Positions 1 through 6,966 of a stretch of 16,572 bases of DNA are shown here, piece after piece; position 1 is the stretch's first letter, and every line of letters starts with the position of its first letter. The notes below the pieces were generated by a model. It was not told the origin of the DNA and did no database searches. It saw only the letters and a list, made by a program, of their open reading frames with translations. The position numbers and the translations under genes were made by a program. This DNA comes from Puniceicoccales bacterium (GTDB lineage Bacteria; Verrucomicrobiota; Verrucomicrobiia; Opitutales; UBA953): NCBI GenBank assembly GCA_031279675.1, contig JAITIB010000109.1:1-16572 (forward strand), given 5' to 3'.

Positions 1-2
1 CC

Positions 3-677
3 TCGTTGCGCAAGCTCAACGCAACCCTTGGCAACGCCGCCATCGGCAAGTCAGAGGCAACGCAGGGCTTCGCCCGGCTTGGTCTCAATTTCCAAAACCT
101 TCTCGCCATGCCCATGGAGACGCGGCTTGAGTCCATCGCCGACGCCATGCAAGGGCTCGGCAGCGACACGGAGCGCGCATGGGTTGCGCAGCGAATCTTT
201 GGCGAACAGGGCACGCGGCTCAACGAAGTGCTCAAGGGCGGGGCTGGGAGGTTGCGCGAAATGATGTCCGCCGCCCGGCAGCGCACCTACACCATGACGC
301 CCGAAGAAATCGCCCGTGCGAAGGCGTTCACGGACGTCTTGGCGGACACCAAGCAAGCCTTCTTGTCGCTGCGCACAAGCATCGGGTTGGGCGTCATGCC
401 CGCGCTTGCCGACACCCTCACGCGCATCAGCGAGTGGGTGCGCGCAAACAGCGCGCGCATCACGGATTTTTTCACCGAGTTTGGGAAGCGCGCCGCCGGT
501 GTGTTTGCCGGAATTTTCCGCGCCGTGTCTATCGTCGGCACGCTCATCGCGGCATTCGTGCGGATTCCCGAATGGGTCAATTTCAGTCGGATATCCCATT
601 TTTTCTTTACCTTGCGGCGGGGGGTGTTGTGCTGGGGATATGAGTTTGGATGTTTTTCACAAGGACGTGTGGTTTGA
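3..677 (+). CDS. Phage tail tape-measure-like protein, partial, 3' end broken
   Basis: The frame is open from the left edge, so the true start lies outside the window. Residues up to about 195 have the look of tape measure proteins, which set tail length and form the core of a phage tail tube: a helical, Ala/Arg-rich chain with phrases such as LRKLN, FARLGLN, IADAMQGL, RIFGEQGTRLNEVL and a hydrophobic stretch (SIGLGVMPALADTL). From about position 585 the frame reads a short, Cys/Phe-rich tail that does not resemble the family, and it ends inside the acylphosphatase gene. This suggests the phage gene was cut by deletion or recombination and the last ~30 codons are read-through into host DNA. 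Third positions are C-rich, unlike the G-rich genes that follow. No other phage gene is visible. The family call is by pattern recognition; the truncation is an inference. Confidence 0.62.
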   Translation, partial: SLRKLNATLGNAAIGKSEATQGFARLGLNFQNLLAMPMETRLESIADAMQGLGSDTERAWVAQRIFGEQGTRLNEVLKGGAGRLREMMSAARQRTYTMTPEEIARAKAFTDVLADTKQAFLSLRTSIGLGVMPALADTLTRISEWVRANSARITDFFTEFGKRAAGVFAGIFRAVSIVGTLIAAFVRIPEWVNFSRISHFFFTLRRGVLCWGYEFGCFSQGRVV

Positions 678-918
678 GGGACATGTGCAGGGGGTCGGGT
701 TTCGCGCGGATGTGCTGGGGACGGCACGGGGGTTTGAGGTGTCGGGTGTTGTCAAAAACCTTGTTGACGGGCGGGTGTTGCTCCAAGTCGAGGGCAGGGA
801 GGGCGAGGTGACGGCGTTTCTGTCCGAGGTGCGTGCGCGGTTGGGGGCTTTCATTCGCAGGGTTGAGGAGCGTGATTTTTGGGGGGCGCCGTGTTTTTCG
901 GGTTTTGCTCTTGCGTGA
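640..918 (+). CDS. acyP: Acylphosphatase
   Basis: This 92-residue protein would hydrolyse acyl phosphates such as acetyl phosphate or 1,3-bisphosphoglycerate to carboxylate and phosphate in the cytoplasm (EC 3.6.1.7). The family signature is clear: GHVQGVGFR at residues ~14-22, with the phosphate-binding Arg at its end, then GVVKNLVDGRV with the catalytic Asn, then an EG turn. Length and the ferredoxin-like pattern match the usual ~90 residues. ATG at 640 is chosen because it gives full family length and has a GGGG run 2-6 bases upstream; a longer in-frame extension back to 316 runs into the phage gene and is spurious. It overlaps the broken phage frame by 38 bases and lies 27 bases before the ABC ATPase start. 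Third positions are strongly G/T-ending. Confidence 0.92.
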   Translation: MSLDVFHKDVWFEGHVQGVGFRADVLGTARGFEVSGVVKNLVDGRVLLQVEGREGEVTAFLSEVRARLGAFIRRVEERDFWGAPCFSGFALA

Positions 919-945
919 GTGCCATTGTGGGAAAGGGTTCTGTGC

Positions 946-1818
946 ATGAGTGCTTGTGCTGCGATTGAGATCAGGGGGTTGGTCAAAGATTTCCGAACGG
1001 GGTTGCGGGGCGTGAAGCTGAGGGCTGTGGATGGTCTCTCGTTGAGCGTGCCGGTGAATTCCATCTATGGGTTGCTGGGGCCGAATGGGTCGGGCAAGAG
1101 CACGACGTTGAAGATTTTGCTTGGGTTGGTGGCGCCGACGGCGGGGGAGTGCCTGGTGCTGGGGTGTGCGGCGGGAAGTGTGGCGGCGCGGGCGAAGATT
1201 GGTTTTTTGCCGGAGGCGCCTTATTTTTACCGTCATTTGAGTGGGCGTGAGCTGGTGCGTTTTTATGCGCGCATGTCGGCGGTGCCGTCGCGGGTGCGCG
1301 AGGGGAGTGTGGCGGATGCGCTTGAGTTGACGGGGATGTCGGCTGCGGCGGACAGGCGCGTGGGGACGTATTCGAAGGGGATGTTGCAGCGCATCGGCCT
1401 GGCGCAGGCGATTGTGCATGATCCGGAGTTGGTTATTTTGGATGAGCCGACGGCGGGTGTTGATCCGTTGGGGGCGGCGGCGATCGGGCGCATTTTGCTG
1501 GCGATGCGGGAGCGGGGGAAGACGGTTGTCTTGTGTTCGCATTTGCTTGGGCAGGTGGAGGAGTTGTGCGATCGGGTGGCGATTTTGGACCGGGGGCGTT
1601 TGGTGCTTGAGGGCGGGGTGGCGGAGGTGTTGGAGCGGCGTGATGAGCGGTTGTTGGTGGTGTCGGCGTGGTCTGAGGCGGCGCGGGTGTCGGTGGAGGG
1701 GGCGTTGGCGGGGCATGGGGCGCGGTTGGAGGCGGTGAGGGCGCCGAGGGTGAGTTTGGAGCAGTTGTTTGTGGAGCGGCTTTCGCGCGCCGAGGGGAAG
1801 GGGGGGGAGGTGCGATGA
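946..1818 (+). CDS. ABC transporter ATP-binding protein (ABC-2 type)
   Basis: A 290-residue nucleotide-binding subunit that would energise the permease encoded next. Visible motifs: Walker A GPNGSGKST (~45-53), a Q-loop position occupied by Glu in FLPEAPYFYRHLS, a signature loop in the variant form YSKGMLQR, Walker B LVILDEP (~162-168) with catalytic Glu, D-loop AGVDP, and switch His in CSHLL. LPE at the Q-loop and the degenerate signature are typical of the NatA/CcmA-like group that pairs with ABC-2 permeases. ATG 946 is preferred over an upstream GTG at 919 because GGAAAGGG lies about 9 bases before it. The stop overlaps the permease start (ATGA, 1815-1818), implying translational coupling. 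The substrate cannot be read from the sequence; the residues after ~225 are a typical divergent C-terminal extension. Confidence 0.9.
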   Translation: MSACAAIEIRGLVKDFRTGLRGVKLRAVDGLSLSVPVNSIYGLLGPNGSGKSTTLKILLGLVAPTAGECLVLGCAAGSVAARAKIGFLPEAPYFYRHLSGRELVRFYARMSAVPSRVREGSVADALELTGMSAAADRRVGTYSKGMLQRIGLAQAIVHDPELVILDEPTAGVDPLGAAAIGRILLAMRERGKTVVLCSHLLGQVEELCDRVAILDRGRLVLEGGVAEVLERRDERLLVVSAWSEAARVSVEGALAGHGARLEAVRAPRVSLEQLFVERLSRAEGKGGEVR

Positions 1819-2657
1819 GGATGCGTTGCGGATGTTTGTCCCGGGCGGGGTGGATTGCGGTGAATACGTTCGTGGAGGCGGCGCGGCAGCGTTTTTTTGC
1901 GTTTCTTGTGCTGCTGGGTGCGGGGATGGCGGGGGCGGGGGTGTATTTGCGGGCGTTTGATTTCGGGGGCTCGGAGTTGAAGTTCGTGGCGGATTTTGGT
2001 TTTGGCGGGATGTTTTTGTTTGGGGCGATTCTGGCGGTGGTGTTGCCGGCGCAGGTGTTTTTCTCGGAGATGGACAATCGGACGGCGTTGCCGTTGCTGG
2101 CGCGACCGGTCCGGCGGTGGGAGTTTCTTGCGGGGAAGTTTTTTGGAGTGTGGGTGTTGTTGGGGGTTTTCGTGGTGCTGCTGGGTTGTGTGCTGGGCGT
2201 GATGTTGCGTTTGCGCGCGGGGGAGCTTGCGGTGGCGGCGGTGGAGACGGGGCGCGAGGCGCCGTTTTTGAGTGAATGGGGGCTGGTGGTTTTTTGTCTG
2301 TTGCAGTGGTTGAGGCTTGGGGTGGTGGCGGCGCTTGGGGTGGTTGTGTGCAGTTTTGCGCGGTCGTTTCTCTATGCGGTGGTGGTGACGGCGCTGGCGG
2401 CGTTGGTGTGCCAGTTGCGCGGGATGGGGCAGGTGGCGTTTGCGCGCGAGGATGCGGCGGGGTGGGTGCGCGTGCTTGCCGGTGGCGCGGGGCGGATGGT
2501 GCCGGATTTGCAGGTGTTTGACCTGGGGGTTCCGCTGGTTTTGCAACCGGGTGGTGTGGCGTGGGAGGTGGTGGCCTCGGCGGCGGGGCATGGGGCGTTG
2601 TATCTGCCTGTGCTGCTCGGGCTGGGAGTGTGGTTCTTTGTGGACAGGGAGATTTGA
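1815..2657 (+). CDS. ABC-2 type permease subunit
   Basis: A 280-residue integral membrane protein with about six hydrophobic segments (roughly residues 25-45, 60-80, 110-135, 165-190, 190-215 and 258-275). After the second helix comes EMDNRTALPLLARPVRRWEFLAGK, cut here only as a descriptive phrase; its core RTALPLLARPVRRWE is the hallmark of ABC-2 permeases of the NosY/NatB type, where a cytoplasmic loop precedes the next helix. It starts inside the ATPase stop codon and ends directly against the next gene start (TGA then ATG), so all three are probably one transcript. The function is export, or membrane remodelling, of an unknown substrate. Codons are extremely G-rich (GCG, GTG, GGG, TTG). 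Confidence 0.85.
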   Translation: MRMRCGCLSRAGWIAVNTFVEAARQRFFAFLVLLGAGMAGAGVYLRAFDFGGSELKFVADFGFGGMFLFGAILAVVLPAQVFFSEMDNRTALPLLARPVRRWEFLAGKFFGVWVLLGVFVVLLGCVLGVMLRLRAGELAVAAVETGREAPFLSEWGLVVFCLLQWLRLGVVAALGVVVCSFARSFLYAVVVTALAALVCQLRGMGQVAFAREDAAGWVRVLAGGAGRMVPDLQVFDLGVPLVLQPGGVAWEVVASAAGHGALYLPVLLGLGVWFFVDREI

Positions 2658-3458
2658 ATGGGAGTGTCGCTCAAGAGTGTTTTTGTGTGCCGTGCCGTGG
2701 TTGCCGGGGGGGTTCTGGTGGTGGCGGGCTGGGGGTTGTCGTGGGTGGGGAGACCGGCGGGGGAATGGCAGGGGGCGCATCAACCGGCGTTCCGGGCGGA
2801 GTCGTTGGAGGGGGTATTGGGACAGGGGGCGTTGCTGGGGGTGTTTGGCGGGTTTCGCGCAATCATGGCGGATTTTGCGTGGCTGCGTTCCTATGTGTCG
2901 TGGGAGCGGTGCGAGCGGGCGGGCTGCGAGACGTTTATGCGCATGGCGTTGACGCTGGACCCGGGCAATGCGGTGTTTTGGTTGGATGGCGGTTACATTA
3001 CGGCGTTTGACATGCCGCATTGGGAGGTGCGGACGCGCGAGGCGGGGGGGCGTTTGAAGCTGGATGCGGTGGTGGTGCGGCAGATCAAGGGCGAGTATGC
3101 CCGGCGCGGGCTGGCGTTGCTGTCAACCGGCGCGGAGCGGCACCCGGCGCGGGCGGCGGAGTTTTGGGAACGTTGCGCGATGATTTGCCTCAACGTGTTG
3201 AAGGAGCCGGAACGGGCGGCGGAGTTTTACCGCCGGGCGGCGGAGTGCGAGAATCCGAAGTGGTATGCGTCGCTGGCCTACGCCAACTTGCTGGCATTGG
3301 AACTGGGGAGGAAGGAGGAGGCGCGGCGCTGGCTGGAGGCTTATGCGGAGAAGTTCCGGCGGGGTGAGCGGAGGGATACGGGGAGGATTCGCGAGCTGCT
3401 GGACGAGGTTTTGCGCGAATGGGGGACGGCGACGCCACCGCGGACGGTCAGACCGTGA
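2658..3458 (+). CDS. Membrane-anchored TPR-like protein of unknown function
   Basis: This 266-residue protein begins with a single hydrophobic segment (~7-31) that could be a signal anchor, followed by a soluble domain. Residues ~58-120 contain GGFRAIMADFAWLRSY, then paired helices with LDPGNAVFWLDGGY. This resembles a TPR-containing family in which a GGFR-x-x-x-ADxxWLR phrase precedes helical repeats. Residues ~165-235 (AAEFWERCA, AAEFYRRAAE, ALELGRKEEARRWLEAYAEKF) read as further TPR-like helix pairs. It has zero spacing to the permease, so it is probably an accessory or scaffolding partner of that ABC transporter. No catalytic motif is visible. The gene ends 21 bases before the convergent sulP stop. 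The TPR assignment is moderately sure; the role is unknown. Confidence 0.72.
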   Translation: MGVSLKSVFVCRAVVAGGVLVVAGWGLSWVGRPAGEWQGAHQPAFRAESLEGVLGQGALLGVFGGFRAIMADFAWLRSYVSWERCERAGCETFMRMALTLDPGNAVFWLDGGYITAFDMPHWEVRTREAGGRLKLDAVVVRQIKGEYARRGLALLSTGAERHPARAAEFWERCAMICLNVLKEPERAAEFYRRAAECENPKWYASLAYANLLALELGRKEEARRWLEAYAEKFRRGERRDTGRIRELLDEVLREWGTATPPRTVRP

Positions 3459-3479
3459 GCATGTGTCTCCGGGCGGTTC

Positions 3480-5357
3480 TCAGATTTGGAAATTGGGCGT
3501 GTAACCGGGCGGCGCCTCGTTGTCGTCCGGGTTTCGCGCGCGCCGTTTGTCGTAAAAGATGCGGATGTCCGCCTCCTTTGACGCGAGCACTTGCATGGCG
3601 CGGATCAGTGCCTTTCGCGTCGAGACGTTGGGGTTCGTCGGGTCGCCCTCAAAAATATTTTCCGCGCCCAACGATTTGATGATGCCGCTGTTGCGGATAA
3701 CCTTGAGCACGTCGGGCGAGCATCCGCTGACCAGCAGGTGCCTGCCCTCGCGCACCAGATATTCGCGCAGGGACTCAAGCGCCATCACCGTCGAGGCGTC
3801 GAGGTGGCGCGCGTTTTTCAAACGCAGGATGAACACGCGGATGTTCTCGTCCTCGGCCTGCCGTTGCACGTGCGTGAGGAACACGTCGGCTGCGCCGAAA
3901 AACAACTCCCCTTCGACATGGATGATGGCGATTTGCGGATTTGTCCTCTGGCTTTTGTCACGCAACTGCGCCAGCGACCCGCTGTCGTCGAACGCGTATT
4001 CCACGAGGATGGGCGAGCTGGTTTTTTGCAAAAACAACGCCAGCGAGACGACGATCCCGACATAAATCGCGACGTCCAGACGCAGCAGCAACGCCGCCGC
4101 CAGTGTGAATGCGAACACAGCCGCATCGGAGTGCGTCGAGCGGCACGCCACGCGAATCTGCCGCCATGCGACCATTTTCCACCCCACCCGGATCAACAAC
4201 GCCGCCAGCGACGCCACCGGGATGTATCCGAACGCCGGCATCACGAACACCACCACGCCCAGCACTACAATGCTGCTGAAAACCGAGGCCAGCTGTGTCG
4301 CCGCGCCACTTTGAAAAATCACCTCCGAACGCGTGAACGACGACGAGCCCGGCGCCGCGCCGCACAACGCGCAAACCACGTTCCCCGCGCCCATGCCCAG
4401 CAGCTCCTGGTTGGCGTCAACGCTCTGCCCGCTCCGCATGGCAAGCGAGCGCGTCACCGCCGCCGATTCCAGCATCCCGATAATCGCAATCGCCAGCGCA
4501 CTCCCGAACAACGAGGGCAGGTGCGCAAAATACTCCTCCGACGGAGAAAACCACGCCATGTTCCTGACGCCCGCCATCAACGCCCCCTCGTTCATCACAA
4601 TCTTGAACGGCAGCCCGCCGGCTCCACCCAGATGCCAGCTCATCACCGCCGAGACCAGCCCCATTCCTCCCAGCGCCACCAAGGCCACCGGCCACCGGGG
4701 CAACCACCGTTGGACGCCGGCGAAAATCAAAAACGTCCCCATCCCCACCACCATGTCCCCATCCGACCATTTGCCGGACGCCACCGCGCGCGCGCCATCC
4801 ATCAAAGTTTGCACAAAACCCGCCGCCGCGCCGCCCGTCGCAGGCGCGCCCAGCAAATGGTGCAGCTGCCCCACAGCCAGAGTCAGGCCAATCGCCGCGC
4901 TGTAGGCGGTCACCACCGAGCGCGAGATAAACTTCGCAACCTCGCCAAAACGCAGCATCCCGGCGGCAAACTGCATGATGCCGATGATAAAGGTCATGAA
5001 GACAACCCATTGCAACGGTGAGAGCGCGCTTGCCTTCTGCGTCGTCGCCGCAAGCGCCGAGGCCACCACCAAGCTTACCGAGCTCGTCGGGCCAAATACG
5101 TGATGACGCGACGAAAAAAACAACGCCCCGACGATGCCACCGATGATTACCGACAACACAACGGGAAACAGCGGCAGGCCCAAAATCAACGCGAAGGCAA
5201 CCGCCTGCGGAATCGACACGAAGGCCAGCGTGGCACCAGCAAGCACATCGGCCTTGAATTTGGCCCTCGAATACTTTCGCAATTCCCGAACGAACGGGAA
5301 ACGGATTCCGGGCATTCGCCAGCGAAAATCAGAAGAATAACCAGGGGGCGCGGCCAT
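3480..5357 (-). CDS. SulP-family anion transporter with STAS domain
   Basis: As started here the protein has 625 residues, normal for SulP (SLC26-like) carriers that move sulfate, bicarbonate or other anions across the inner membrane. The N-terminal signature is AGATLAFVSIPQAVAFALILGLP, of which SIPQAVAFA is the diagnostic core. It is followed by ~10-12 hydrophobic segments including GPTSSVSLV and GMLESAAVTRS. The C-terminal ~170 residues form a cytoplasmic STAS domain: a predicted strand IAIIHVEGELFFGAA, then LKNARHLDASTVMALESL with the conserved D-[AS]-[ST] turn. The frame stays open upstream to 5681, but those 108 residues are basic, low in hydrophobic segments and unlike the family. ATG 5357 (MAAPPGYS) is chosen, with ATG 5315 as an alternative; neither has a clear Shine-Dalgarno. 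The substrate is not decidable; nothing nearby points to sulfate assimilation or carbonic anhydrase. Confidence 0.9.
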   Translation of the reverse strand: MAAPPGYSSDFRWRMPGIRFPFVRELRKYSRAKFKADVLAGATLAFVSIPQAVAFALILGLPLFPVVLSVIIGGIVGALFFSSRHHVFGPTSSVSLVVASALAATTQKASALSPLQWVVFMTFIIGIMQFAAGMLRFGEVAKFISRSVVTAYSAAIGLTLAVGQLHHLLGAPATGGAAAGFVQTLMDGARAVASGKWSDGDMVVGMGTFLIFAGVQRWLPRWPVALVALGGMGLVSAVMSWHLGGAGGLPFKIVMNEGALMAGVRNMAWFSPSEEYFAHLPSLFGSALAIAIIGMLESAAVTRSLAMRSGQSVDANQELLGMGAGNVVCALCGAAPGSSSFTRSEVIFQSGAATQLASVFSSIVVLGVVVFVMPAFGYIPVASLAALLIRVGWKMVAWRQIRVACRSTHSDAAVFAFTLAAALLLRLDVAIYVGIVVSLALFLQKTSSPILVEYAFDDSGSLAQLRDKSQRTNPQIAIIHVEGELFFGAADVFLTHVQRQAEDENIRVFILRLKNARHLDASTVMALESLREYLVREGRHLLVSGCSPDVLKVIRNSGIIKSLGAENIFEGDPTNPNVSTRKALIRAMQVLASKEADIRIFYDKRRARNPDDNEAPPGYTPNFQI

Positions 5358-5735
5358 GTTTGAGGCGCACCAACGCAACGCAATTAACGCCACGACGCAA
5401 GATTCAACACGAGCCACCGCCACAGGCGCGACAAATCGCGCCAAAAAACGGCGAGTGCGTGACCGCACGGGACAACAGGCGTGTTGATAAATAAGTATTG
5501 CCGGGAAGCCGTGATGAGAAGGAGCAGGTTCTTGGGCATGCAAATACTTGGGCGCACGTCCAGAAATGGGAGGACGACGAAGACGATCTCCGGCGTCGGC
5601 TCCGGGAACCCCCGACGCATTGCCGCCGGAATCTTCGCGCCTTCGCGGTTTTCCGCGATACCGCCCATTACACCCTTTCATGGCTCGAAAATAAATGTTT
5701 CCCGGAAACCCGGGGCAACACTCCTGGAAAACTTT
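5358..5735. other. Intergenic region upstream of sulP, no gene recognised
   Basis: These 378 bases lie between the sulP start and the GNAT fragment stop, both on the minus strand. Several frames are open on both strands, but none gives a recognisable protein. The region must hold the sulP promoter. I see an AT-rich patch at about 5485-5500 but no convincing -35/-10 pair. Just after the GNAT stop, on the minus strand, an imperfect GTTTCC/GGAAAC inverted repeat (near 5700-5712) is followed by a T-rich stretch and could be a weak terminator. Confidence 0.4.
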
Positions 5736-5993
5736 TTACAACATCAGCCGCAACAGGCGCATGGCGGATGGCTGGAACCTGTGGCGGCGATGGAGCGCCT
5801 GTGCGCGATAATTGTCACCGTCGGCAAGCAAGGTGATCCGCCGGTAGCCTCGTGCCTTGGCCTCACAAATGACGTGTTGTAACAACTGCGTGCCGATGCC
5901 ACGTTGGCGAAAGGCGGGGCGGACGACGAAGTCCTCCAACCACAGTGCGGGGCCACCCTCGGCAGTGCTGATGACAGCTTGGGCATTGACCAT
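5736..5993 (-). pseudogene. GNAT N-acetyltransferase, N-terminal half missing
   Basis: The 85-residue frame contains the acetyl-CoA-binding core of GNAT enzymes: ALWLEDFVVRPAFRQRGIGTQLL (diagnostic part VRPAFRQRGIGTQLL), a helix, then RRITLLADGDNYRAQALHRRHRF, which is the usual C-terminal N-x-x-A-x-x-x-Y/H-x-R-x-G/R-F motif. Complete members run ~140-160 residues. The frame stays open upstream of the Met at 5993 to a stop at 6039-6041, and the residues just before it (EEDEVAG) still look like GNAT. The Met is therefore internal and the first ~50-60 residues are gone. Upstream DNA instead matches an IS630-type transposase in another frame, so the gene appears broken by that element. A shortened product from 5993 is conceivable but would lack part of the fold. 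The substrate is unknown. Confidence 0.78.
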
Positions 5994-6011
5994 GCCAGCG
6001 ACTTCATCCTC

Positions 6012-6204
6012 CTCGCGAGCTCGCCGCTTTTTGCCTGCTCACCGTTTCCTGTCTCCCGATCGCCTCGTCCGTCATCCCTTCCGCCGCTCCCAACACGATC
6101 CGGCATCGTTGCGCCAGCCGCAGCGTTGTCCTTCCGTTTTTCGCCAGCGCTCGCAGCTCCGCATTCTACTCCCCATCCAAGTGTGTCTCGCGTGCTTTTC
6201 CCAT
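6012..6204 (-). pseudogene. IS630-family transposase, N-terminal fragment with in-frame stop
   Basis: On the minus strand from ATG 6204 the frame reads MGKARETHLDGE, then a TAG at 6166-6168, then NAELRALAKNGRTTLRLAQR, CRIVLGAAEGMTDEAIGRQ and ETVSRQKAA. This is the N-terminal helix-turn-helix region of IS630-type transposases, whose usual pattern is ELxxLAxxGRTxxRLxxRxRIVLxAAEG, then IAxxLGVSRxTVxxWRxRF. Similarity ends near 6015-6020, where the GNAT fragment begins in another frame. A purine-rich AAGGACAGG precedes the ATG. Only ~65 of about 350 residues remain and the DDE catalytic domain is absent, so it is dead. The element read toward the GNAT gene. Identification is by motif pattern, and I am fairly confident of it. 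Confidence 0.68.
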
Positions 6205-6268
6205 CCTGTCCTTGACCTCCGCTCCCTCTGTTTGTCGCATCATTTGTCAGGCACCACACTATCGAGGG

Positions 6269-6780
6269 CACGGTCGTGTTGTTGCGCACGAGCAGGTGCG
6301 TGCCGCCGTTGACACGCTGGCGGTGTGCGAAAATTTAATGAATGTCACCTTCGCGGTTGCTCACGCGGATGATTTTGCGCGTGGTGCCCAGATTGCGGTA
6401 TGTTTTTTCCGCGCTCGTCCAAGCGTCGAGCCAGCGTCCGCTTTTGTCGGTGTTGGTGCATATGGGGCCGAGGCCGTCACCTCGCGCAGGCCCGAGCAGT
6501 CAAGCGTGGTCGTGTCGCTGAGCAGGAGCACGGGCGTAGAGGTTGGTATGGAATTCGGGATTTTTATCTCGCCATTGACTTTAAAAGTGTTGAAGAACCC
6601 GACTATCTCAATCAACGCTTCGGGTGTCGATAGCAAAAAGGTAAAAATGCGTGGCCTGACAACCACGAAAAAATCTTCCAAGAAACCTCTTGACAATGCC
6701 TCAAATTTTCCAAAACTTCCGCACAATGCGACCAGACCATTCACTCTCCTTGTCGCGTCCGAACGGCTTGGTGGTGCGCG
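6269..6780 (-). pseudogene. IS4-family (Tn5-like) transposase relic, several inactivating lesions
   Basis: Minus-strand reading gives, in one frame, TRRVNGLVALCGSFGKF, GFFNTFKVNGEI and TPVLLLSDTTTLDCSGLRE. These correspond in order to the N-terminal DNA-binding region, the YRFFxNxxV segment and the first catalytic Asp of IS4/IS50 transposases. Near 6481-6483 the frame shifts and continues GDGLGPI, SGRWLDAW, RNLGTTRKIIRVSNREGDIH, stop (6335-6337), IFAHRQRVNGGTHLLVRNN. The second catalytic Asp of the D-R-E-x-D motif is Asn here (codon 6356-6358). The spacing between these two acidic positions is about 53 codons, against 91 in Tn5 transposase (D97, D188), so an internal deletion is likely. No third catalytic Glu region remains. 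The core (6269-6540) is convincing; the extension to 6780 is less so. The inverted repeats are not identifiable. Confidence 0.6.
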
Positions 6781-6966
6781 TGCATGGGGTCGATGAACAC
6801 GATTTCCACGGCCACGACTTCCACACATTGGCCCCCCCGCCACTTATTCCGCCGTCCAATGTTGCAACGTCTATGGTCAGCGGGTTTTCCTGTGCACTCT
6901 CAATGATATTAATGTTGATTTCGATGTTAACGGCAGCATCACAGTCATTGCTTCAGGCGGTTCAGA
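6781..6966. other. Unassigned AT-rich boundary stretch with C7 tract
   Basis: No gene is assigned. On the plus strand a frame with no usual start runs open from 6797 to a TAA at 6971-6973, overlapping the next gene's ATG. Its part after 6839 (ATYSAVQCCNVYGQRVF, DINVDFDVNGSITVIASG) reads like the end of a protein. A run of seven C (6832-6838) lies where that frame could join the frame upstream (VRVHGVDEHDFHGHDFHTLAP). An antiparallel minus frame is open over part of the same stretch, so coding is uncertain. Composition drops from GC-rich to AT-rich across this interval. Confidence 0.3.

Noticed and set aside
919..945. GTG 919 as start of the ABC ATPase
   Set aside because: ATG 946 has a good Shine-Dalgarno and gives a standard N-terminus.
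607..3020. Long minus-strand frames opposite the acylphosphatase/ABC genes
   Set aside because: They translate to Arg/His/Pro-rich low-complexity chains, typical antisense shadows of G-rich genes.
3444..3456. ACGGTC-A-GACCGT inverted repeat at the convergent gene ends, as a terminator
   Set aside because: The one-base spacer cannot form a hairpin loop and no T-run follows.
3591..5021. 476-codon plus-strand frame opposite sulP
   Set aside because: It is Arg/His/Gln-rich with no domain pattern, while the minus strand gives a clear SulP transporter.
5358..5681. 108-residue N-terminal extension of SulP
   Set aside because: It is basic, has no family resemblance and no ribosome site; the family start fits ATG 5357.
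6690..6718. TTGACA word at 6690-6695 as a promoter -35
   Set aside because: No acceptable -10 word lies at the right distance.
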